Assembly (NCBI GenBank): GCA_902764915.1 | Contig: CACWXY010000020.1 | Location: forward strand, 1-54,935 | Length of the DNA: 54,935 bases | Origin: an uncultured Eubacteriales bacterium | Lineage (GTDB): Bacteria; Bacillota; Clostridia; Christensenellales; Aristaeellaceae | Reading direction: 5' to 3' | Shown here: one piece after another, positions 49,536 to 54,935 of the stretch | Layout of the letters: each line of letters starts with the position of its first letter | Numbering within the stretch: position 1 is the stretch's first letter | The notes under the pieces: model-generated | Database searches by the model: none | Told to the model about the DNA's origin: nothing | Seen by the model: only the letters and a program-made list of their open reading frames with translations | Program-made: the position numbers and the translations under genes

Positions 49536-50453
49536 ATGAAAAAAATTCTTTCCCTTCTTTTGGTGTGCCTTTTTTCCCTTTCACTGGTCATGAGCGCTTG
49601 TGCTGATGACTATGCATACACGGTGTCCGCCCCCACGGGAGCCCCCGGCATTGCCTTGGCAACCCTGGCTGTGGAAAATCCCGATGCATACACCTATCTG
49701 GCTGCGGATACCATTACCGCTGAGTTTGCCAATAACACCACTGACTTCGTCATTGCTCCGCTGAATGCCGGTGCCAAACTGTTCAAAGCGGGCAAATCAA
49801 CCTACAAACTCGGTGCTGTCATCACCTGGGGCAACCTGTACTTTGCCTCCCAGAAAGAAAACTTCTCACTGGAAGATATGAATGATGCCACCGTCACGCT
49901 GTTCGGTGAGAACACCATCAATGCGTCCGTTGCTCTTTTTGCTCTGGAGAAGAACGGGATTGTGCCCGCCAGTATCGAATACCTGGCCGGTGCTGCCAAT
50001 ACACAGAGTCTGCTGCTTTCTGACGAAAACGCTATTGTGCTGACTGCGGAGCCCGCTCTGACAGCTGCCAGCCTGAAAAATGACAGAATTACAGGTATTG
50101 CCGTCAATGACCTTTATAAGGAAGCCACCGGGTTTGATGGCTATACGCAGGCTGCCCTCTTTATCCGAGAGGAAACCTGTGTGGAGCATCCTGAGGTAGT
50201 AAAGGATTTTCTTGCCCTTGTACAGGAATCCTGTGATAAGGTAGAAAGCGATCTGGATGCCGTTGTAGAAGCCAGTGTGGCTCTGGAAATCCTGCCGAAT
50301 GCCAAGGTGGCGTCGCTGGCAATCCCCAAGTGCAATATCCGCTTCCTGGCCGCCCTGGACGCAAAGGAACAGATCGAGACCACGGCAGGCATTGACCTTG
50401 CGCAGTTCGGCGGCGATGTCCCTGCCGATGACTTCTATTATGAAGCAGAATAA
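49536..50453 (+). CDS. ABC transporter substrate-binding protein (SsuA/ThiY/NMT1-like)
   Basis: A 305-residue exported binding protein. The signal peptide (about 1-22) ends VMSACADDY, which can be read as a lipobox (Cys22) or a signal peptidase I site. The mature part follows the NMT1/ThiY type II fold (PTGAPGIALATLA at the start, FANNTTDFVIAPLNAGAKLF, then a hinge near 120). Homologues bind taurine-like sulfonates, pyrimidine precursors of thiamin or nitrate; the ligand here is unknown. It overlaps the permease gene by 14 bases. No ATPase gene follows. Confidence 0.88.
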   Translation: MKKILSLLLVCLFSLSLVMSACADDYAYTVSAPTGAPGIALATLAVENPDAYTYLAADTITAEFANNTTDFVIAPLNAGAKLFKAGKSTYKLGAVITWGNLYFASQKENFSLEDMNDATVTLFGENTINASVALFALEKNGIVPASIEYLAGAANTQSLLLSDENAIVLTAEPALTAASLKNDRITGIAVNDLYKEATGFDGYTQAALFIREETCVEHPEVVKDFLALVQESCDKVESDLDAVVEASVALEILPNAKVASLAIPKCNIRFLAALDAKEQIETTAGIDLAQFGGDVPADDFYYEAE

Positions 50454-51231
50454 ACTTCAGAACATTTTTCTTTACATACTCGGTATTGTCTTTGTCGGCT
50501 GCCTGATTCAGGCAGCCGGTTTTCTCAAAAACGATCGTCTGGTCTTCCCTTCCCTGCCTGAGATTCTGCGTGCCTTGGTGCGCCTTCTTCTGACCGGGCA
50601 GACATATCGCCTGATCGGCACAACACTGGGACATATGCTGCTTACCATGCTCGTTTCTACCATAGCAGGGGTCAGCATTGGTCTCTGGGAAGGTATCATG
50701 CCCAGAGTACATACGTTCCTTACCCCACTTATGGTGATGCTCCGTTCCATTCCTATGCTCATATTGATTGTCATACTCATGGTACTGACAAAATATCGAT
50801 ATGTCCCTCTCATTGGTTCCACACTGATCCTGATTCCACTGCTCAGTGAAGCCACCTATGAGGGCTGTCGCAGGATCGAGCCGGAACTTCTGGATGTCTA
50901 TCGGCTGAATGCGCCGCTCAATGGCATGGTTCTGCGCACTGTCTATCTGCCGCTGCTTGCGGGATATCTCAGACAGGCATACATCAACGCTGTCGGCATG
51001 GGTATCAAGCTAGTCATCTCTACTGAGTATCTTGTTCAGACCCGGAATTCCCTGGGCAAAGCTATCTATGCCAGCAGCTATTTCAACACCTATGAAGAAA
51101 TATACGCCTATGCCCTGATTATGATACTCCTCGTACTGCTGGTCTGCGATCTGCCCCTGGCGCTATTCCCTTGGCTTGCGAACAGAAGAGAAAGAAAAAG
51201 CCGTTCATCCAATATGCCCTCCCGGGACTGA
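50440..51231 (+). CDS. ABC transporter permease (SsuC/ThiX-like)
   Basis: A 263-residue permease with about six membrane segments. The coupling-helix region reads EATYEGCRRIEPELLDVYRLN (first 20 residues of it near 137-156), the EAA-like signature of importer permeases of the nitrate/taurine/thiamin-precursor group. ATG 50440 lies inside the binding-protein gene, overlapping by 14 bases, so translation is coupled. A terminator follows directly. The partner ATPase gene is missing from this operon; an ATPase encoded elsewhere must energise it, or the operon has lost it. Confidence 0.88.
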   Translation: MKQNKLQNIFLYILGIVFVGCLIQAAGFLKNDRLVFPSLPEILRALVRLLLTGQTYRLIGTTLGHMLLTMLVSTIAGVSIGLWEGIMPRVHTFLTPLMVMLRSIPMLILIVILMVLTKYRYVPLIGSTLILIPLLSEATYEGCRRIEPELLDVYRLNAPLNGMVLRTVYLPLLAGYLRQAYINAVGMGIKLVISTEYLVQTRNSLGKAIYASSYFNTYEEIYAYALIMILLVLLVCDLPLALFPWLANRRERKSRSSNMPSRD

Positions 51232-51260
51232 CAGTCAAAACCGAGAGGGTTCTTTTTTTC
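51217..51260 (+). terminator. Terminator of the ABC importer pair
   Basis: CCCTCCCGG and CCGAGAGGG pair (one mismatch), with an inner GACT/AGTC, followed by TTCTTTTTTT. It overlaps the end of the permease gene. Confidence 0.75.
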
Positions 51261-51304
51261 CTCAGAATTGACGCTTTCCTGACAAGCGACTATAATTCTT
51301 TCCG

Positions 51305-51515
51305 ACAGACGGTCGGTGTATCTGTGCAGCAATGCACGCCGGTATTGTATGCCGGCACAGGAAGTCGGATGAAATTTCCGCGCTGTCCCAGCAACCGTGA
51401 AGCGGACGAGTGCACAAGGATATCACTGCTCTTTCAGAGTGGGAAGATGTGCAAGTAGGATGAAGCCAAGCCGGGAGACTTGTTTACACCGTATGAACGC
51501 GCCCCTGGGGATGGG
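51305..51515 (+). promoter_or_regulatory. Cobalamin riboswitch
   Basis: A B12 aptamer ahead of btuF. The conserved core is visible: GCCGGCACAGGAAGTCGG, TGAAATTTCCGCGCTGTCCC, AGCAACCGTGAAGCGG and the final B12-box region GAAGCCAAGCCGGGAGACT (51462-51480). The expression platform terminator is at 51557-51581. High cobalamin should switch the transporter off. No separate promoter sequence was settled; TTGACG with TATAAT near 51268-51296 is the likely one. Confidence 0.92.
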
Positions 51516-51556
51516 TTGGCTAGGAGACAATGCATTCTTTGCATGGTCTTTTTAGT

Positions 51557-51581
51557 GTTCCTCCGGGGAGGAACTTTTTTA
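51557..51581 (+). terminator. Attenuator terminator of the cobalamin riboswitch
   Basis: GTTCCTCC and GGAGGAAC pair with a 2-base loop (or 7 bp with four), followed by TTTTTT, 66 bases before the btuF start. Confidence 0.9.
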
Positions 51582-51646
51582 TTGTTCCTTCAAAAAGGAC
51601 ATCGTCTCTATCGCCTGTCAGATTCTATACAAACGGAGGGGTTTCC

Positions 51647-52567
51647 ATGATTCGAAAACTTGTTTCCCTGTTCCTTGCTGTAGCACTGTGCATGACCTGT
51701 GCTTTTGCTATAGCCGACCAGACATCCATCACTGTCACTGATATGATGGGCCGGGAAATCACCCTGGATGCGCCGGCAACCCGCATTGTGGCGCTGACTG
51801 CTGCTGACTGTGAAATTCTCTGTGCACTGGGCTGTGAAAGCGCGCTGGTCGGCCGTGGTACATACTGCGATTATCCTGAAAGCATTCTCTCCATCCCGGA
51901 AGTAAATTCGGGTGCAGACACGAACCTTGAGGAAATCATTGCTCTTGAGCCGCAGGTTGTCCTGATGGGCACCATGGCGCAGACCAAGGAACAGGTAGAA
52001 GCCCTGGAGAAGGCCGGAATTCAGGTTGTTATCTCTGATGCGCAGAATATTGAAGGCGTATACACAGCCATTCATATGATCGGGGCAATTTTGGGCAAGG
52101 ATACTGAAGCGGACGCGCTGTGCAGTGACATGCAGTCTGCTTTTGCGGACATCGCTTCCCATTCCGAGAATACCGGAAAAACCGTTTACTTTGAAGTTTC
52201 TCCTCTGCAGTGGGGTCTCTGGACAGCAGGTCAGCACACATTCATGGATGAACTGGCTGCCATGTGCGGACTCACAAATGCATTTTCCGACGTAGACGGC
52301 TGGGGACAGATCTCCGAAGAGCAGGTCCTTGAACGCAACCCGGATTATATCGTGACCATTACCATGTACTATGGCGAAGGTCCGACACCGGTGGAAGAAA
52401 TCAAGAGCCGTGAAGGCTGGCAGGACCTGCAGGCTGTGAAAAACGACCAGATCCTGAATGCAGACTCCAATGAAATCTCACGCCCTGGCCCCCGTCTGAA
52501 GGACGCAGCCGTGACGCTCTATGAATTTACCCATCCGGATGCAGAAGCGCTTTCTCCGGCTGCCTGA
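51647..52567 (+). CDS. btuF: Cobalamin ABC transporter substrate-binding protein
   Basis: A 306-residue class III binding protein. ATG 51647 follows CGGAGGGG by 6 bases. The signal peptide (about 1-24) ends AIADQT. The fold is that of BtuF/FhuD: TDMMGREITLDAPATRIVAL at the first strand, GRGTYCDYP, EIIALEPQVVLMG, and the closing QDLQAVKNDQILNAD. The cobalamin riboswitch and the BtuC/BtuD genes set the assignment against siderophores. Oddly there is no clear lipobox, though Gram-positive binding proteins are normally lipid-anchored. Confidence 0.9.
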   Translation: MIRKLVSLFLAVALCMTCAFAIADQTSITVTDMMGREITLDAPATRIVALTAADCEILCALGCESALVGRGTYCDYPESILSIPEVNSGADTNLEEIIALEPQVVLMGTMAQTKEQVEALEKAGIQVVISDAQNIEGVYTAIHMIGAILGKDTEADALCSDMQSAFADIASHSENTGKTVYFEVSPLQWGLWTAGQHTFMDELAAMCGLTNAFSDVDGWGQISEEQVLERNPDYIVTITMYYGEGPTPVEEIKSREGWQDLQAVKNDQILNADSNEISRPGPRLKDAAVTLYEFTHPDAEALSPAA

Positions 52568-52575
52568 GAAACAAT

Positions 52576-52606
52576 ACGGGGGTGCATTGCGCATCCCCGT
52601 TTTTTT
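52576..52606 (+). terminator. Terminator between btuF and btuC
   Basis: ACGGGGGTGC and GCATCCCCGT form a 10-bp stem (one G-U) with a 5-base loop, then seven T. It should lower permease/ATPase output relative to the binding protein. Confidence 0.88.
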
Positions 52607-52615
52607 GAGGTTACT

Positions 52616-53638
52616 ATGCACCGAACATCGTTCTTCTTTCGCCTTATCTTCCCGTGTGGTCTTCTCCTTGGCGTACTGCTTCTCTGTATCTGTGCAGGCT
52701 CAGTTTCCATTCCGCTTTCAGACACGCTCGCCTGTCTTTGGAACAGTCTTCTCGGAAAACCGATTCCGGAGGGCATCGCCAAATCTATTATTCTCTCTGT
52801 CCGCCTGCCCCGGGTTCTATGCGTTGCACTGTGCGGTGCCGCACTTTCGATCTGCGGAGCCTGCATGCAGGGGCTTCTTCGCAATCCACTGGCTGACGGC
52901 TCCACACTGGGCGTATCCGCCGGCGCTTCCCTGGGTGCTGTCATCTCCATGGCCTTTGACATCCGGATCCCGGGAATTCCCTATGGCGGAACCATGGTCA
53001 TGGCCATGCTCTTTGCCTTTGGCAGTCTCCTGCTGATCCTGCTTCTGGCTTTCTCCATGGACCGTACTTTTTCCACGTCCAGCATTATTCTCATAGGCGT
53101 TATCTTTTCCATGTTCGCATCCAGTATCACAAGCCTTGTGATTACCTTCTCCGGAGAAAAAATACGTTCCATCACATTCTGGACCCTTGGCTCCCTGTCC
53201 GGGAGCAATATGACCTATGCCGGGATTCTGTGTCTGGCGCTTTGTCTCTGCGCCAGCCTGATACTTCTGCACAACCGGGAACTGGATGCCCTGGCCATGG
53301 GAGAAGAAAACGCCCAGCACATCGGCGTATCCGTCCGTCGTGTCAAGCTTGTCCTTCTCATTGCCGTATCAGTGCTGATTGGCATCTGTGTATCTACCGG
53401 CGGAACCATCGCTTTTGTCGGGCTGATCGTGCCGCACATGACACGCATGCTCACTGGACCTTCTCACAGGCAGCTTCTGCCCGTTTCTCTGCTCTTTGGC
53501 GCCATATTTCTTCTGCTGGCTGATCTTGTCAGCCGGACGCTGCTGTCCCCCATTGAGCTTCCTATCGGCGTCATCACGTCCATTGTGGGTTCTGTTCTTT
53601 TTCTGATCATCTTTCTTCGCAGTCGAAGGAGGCGATAA
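52616..53638 (+). CDS. btuC: Cobalamin ABC transporter permease
   Basis: A 340-residue FecCD/BtuC-type permease with about ten membrane segments. VRLPRVLCVALCGAALSICG, MQGLLRNPLADGSTLGVSAG and FVGLIVPHMTRMLTGPSHRQLL are the family landmarks, the last one being the ATPase-contact loop. It starts 10 bases after the intergenic terminator and 1 base before btuD. Together with btuF and btuD it completes the importer. Confidence 0.95.
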   Translation: MHRTSFFFRLIFPCGLLLGVLLLCICAGSVSIPLSDTLACLWNSLLGKPIPEGIAKSIILSVRLPRVLCVALCGAALSICGACMQGLLRNPLADGSTLGVSAGASLGAVISMAFDIRIPGIPYGGTMVMAMLFAFGSLLLILLLAFSMDRTFSTSSIILIGVIFSMFASSITSLVITFSGEKIRSITFWTLGSLSGSNMTYAGILCLALCLCASLILLHNRELDALAMGEENAQHIGVSVRRVKLVLLIAVSVLIGICVSTGGTIAFVGLIVPHMTRMLTGPSHRQLLPVSLLFGAIFLLLADLVSRTLLSPIELPIGVITSIVGSVLFLIIFLRSRRRR

Positions 53639-53639
53639 G

Positions 53640-54404
53640 ATGCTTACGGTCGATCACTTATCTGTCTCTTACCGTAAGGACCTGCAAGCTGTCAGGGATG
53701 TCTCGTTTTGTCTCGAGGAAGGCCAATGGCTGATGCTCTGTGGGCCGAATGGCGCCGGGAAAACTTCGGTCCTTCATGCCATCACCCGCACCGTTCCCTT
53801 CTCGGGTTCAGTCATTGTCATGGGAAAAGACCTGCGCACGCTGTCACACAGGCAGCTTGCCCGAAAACTGGGTATGCTCTCCCAGGTTCATTCCGTCAAC
53901 TATGCCTATACCGTAGAGGATATTGTGCGTCTGGGCCAGTATGCACACAGACAGGGGCTGCTTTCTTCAGGCAACCGCCATGAAGAGGATCGCACACAGG
54001 AGGCACTCACCGCCACTGGCATGCTGCCGTTTCGCTCACAGAGCATGCTCACCCTTTCGGGAGGTGAAGTGCAGCGTGCCTTTCTTGCCCAGGTATTCGC
54101 CCAGAACCCGGCCATTCTGCTTCTGGATGAGCCTGCCAATCATCTGGACCTGATATATCAGAAGCAGATCTTTGGTCTTATACAGTCATGGCTGCAGGTG
54201 CCCGGACGGGCTGTTCTCTCCGTAGTGCACGATCTGACACTGGCCAGACGCTTCGGAACGCACGCCATACTCATGGATCAGGGAACAATCCTTACAAAAG
54301 GTACCATTGACGCAGTATTTACACCTGCGCATTTGAATGCCGCCTATCACATGGATGTCTATGCCTGGATGCGGGAAAACCTCCGTGTCTGGTCCGATTC
54401 CTGA
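53640..54404 (+). CDS. btuD: Cobalamin ABC transporter ATPase
   Basis: A 254-residue ABC ATPase. Walker A GPNGAGKT at 35-42, the signature LSGGEVQR near 138, Walker B ILLLDEPANHLD near 158-169 and the switch histidine in SVVHDLTLA are all present, in the FhuC/BtuD order. The start follows AAGGAGGCG. It is the last gene of the btuFCD set; I saw no convincing terminator within 100 bases. This is the only transporter ATPase in the window, but its family does not serve the SsuC/ThiX-like permease upstream. Confidence 0.95.
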   Translation: MLTVDHLSVSYRKDLQAVRDVSFCLEEGQWLMLCGPNGAGKTSVLHAITRTVPFSGSVIVMGKDLRTLSHRQLARKLGMLSQVHSVNYAYTVEDIVRLGQYAHRQGLLSSGNRHEEDRTQEALTATGMLPFRSQSMLTLSGGEVQRAFLAQVFAQNPAILLLDEPANHLDLIYQKQIFGLIQSWLQVPGRAVLSVVHDLTLARRFGTHAILMDQGTILTKGTIDAVFTPAHLNAAYHMDVYAWMRENLRVWSDS

Positions 54405-54833
54405 CAGATCACAGCATCATGCGCATCATGGCAAGCCCCGTCCTGAGAAAAAAACATTGACAGCCAATGCGTAGCACGGGACCGTAAGATGCTGAAGCCG
54501 CATTGACTGACAGCCCTGCATGAGCCGTCTTTTTTGAAATCAAACGGAAAGGAATCATACACGTTTCTGCGTCATTGATTGTCTTCCGGGACATTCGCTC
54601 CAATGCACAATCTTTATCCGCCCAGATCCCGCCAATAACACTTAGCTGCCTGCCAGAGAACAGTCCATATGGTCCCGGCACAAGCCTGATTGTTCTCTTT
54701 GGGCCAACAGTAAGTCTTCCCTCTCTTCCTTCCTCGTTCCGGAACGGGTTTCTGATTCTGAGATCAGTTTTCATATGGATTCTGATCGCATCAGTACTCG
54801 CTGCAAAACAGATGTGTATGGTCTGGTGATATT
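54405..54833. other. Stretch behind btuD with no supported gene
   Basis: About 430 bases. A minus-strand frame (54409-54774, 121 codons) and a plus-strand frame (54575-54829) are open but neither has a good ribosome-binding site or a recognisable domain. TTGACA and TTGACT hexamers occur near 54457 and 54505 without matching -10 boxes. It may hold a decayed gene. Confidence 0.3.
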
Positions 54834-54935
54834 ATGTGTTATTATTCACTTTATTTGCGGCGAGTTCGTCAACTGATAGTCAGATTCTATGAGGGAGAAA
54901 TCCCTGAATTTGACGTGAAACGCGTCACGATTGAT
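54834..54935 (+). CDS. Possible gene start cut by the window edge
   Basis: ATG 54834 opens a frame that runs to the end of the window (34 codons: MCYYSLYLRRV and later FYEGEIPEFDVKRVTID). A cysteine directly after Met is the mark of SRAP/YedK-family proteins, but the usual MCGR opening is not present, and the upstream ribosome-binding site (GGTGAT) is weak. It may instead be a chance frame. Nothing more can be said without the following bases. Confidence 0.3.
   Translation, partial: MCYYSLYLRRVRQLIVRFYEGEIPEFDVKRVTID

Noticed and set aside
51268..51340. Start of the cobalamin leader considered as a separate small gene
   Set aside because: The bases are explained by the riboswitch aptamer and show no coding signal.
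54409..54774. Minus-strand frame of 121 codons behind btuD
   Set aside because: No ribosome-binding site, no recognisable domain and unusual composition.

Overview
The window looks like a chromosome segment of a Gram-positive, probably strictly anaerobic member of the Bacillota (class Clostridia). The evidence is the gene families and the RNA control elements: Rex, RNase J, YlbF, YidD, MltG, Jag/KhpB, a C-terminally short IscU next to a NifS-type desulfurase, a T-box, a SAM-I (S-box) riboswitch, a cobalamin riboswitch and a compact SRP RNA. Promoters follow the sigma-A pattern and Shine-Dalgarno sequences are strong (AAAGGAGG type). GTG and TTG starts occur. I see no phage, IS element, integrase, CRISPR array, tRNA or rRNA. 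The species cannot be named from the sequence alone.

Layout, left to right. 1-2457 (minus): a broken gene joining a YdcF/DUF218 domain to an Agp-type histidine phosphatase, then nrdR. 2672-6341 (plus): a coupled block with an N-acetylhexosamine-kinase-like kinase, a sugar-1-phosphate nucleotidyltransferase, a membrane glycosyltransferase and a flavodoxin-like reductase. 6503-16778 (plus): a HerA-like ATPase, serS behind a T-box, a secreted SurA-N-like protein, a NUDIX hydrolase, the DNA repair pair mrfA/mrfB, a TPR protein and lepB. 16976-26584 (minus): rex-vanW, then rnj-ylbF-mltG-trhP, the SRP RNA, a secreted protein and metK with its SAM-I riboswitch. 27049-29966 (plus): rpmH-rnpA-yidD-yidC-khpB. 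30394-37759 (minus): a GH3 glycosidase with a three-part GT2 protein, and a large SH3-repeat exported protein. 38027-40628 (plus): cysK-nifS-iscU. 40716-42552 (minus): murA and a J-domain/TPR protein. 42730-44986 (plus): mnmE and a YitT-family membrane protein. 45041-47979 (minus): a cation antiporter, a PHP hydrolase and a decayed EEP-family gene. 48192-54404 (plus): a thioesterase, an RNA methyltransferase, an ABC importer with no ATPase gene, and a cobalamin-riboswitch-controlled btuFCD set.

Most of this is housekeeping. Translation and RNA metabolism (serS, rpmH, rnpA, mnmE, trhP, rnj, ffs), protein export (lepB, yidC, SRP RNA), cell envelope (murA, mltG, vanW-like, SH3 protein), Fe-S/cysteine supply and one-carbon/cofactor uptake dominate. 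Control is largely by transcription attenuation: serS, metK and btuF each have a leader terminator, and btuF and btuC are separated by another.

I did not find a clear, wholly new system. The observations most worth following are the abutting TPR gene behind mrfAB, the conserved-looking C-terminal domain and repeated cysteines of the SH3 protein, the repeat-and-coil tail of the HerA-like ATPase, a set of long perfect 3' hairpins without U-tracts (one of 28 bp), a probable AUC start codon, and the YdcF-histidine phosphatase fusion relic.
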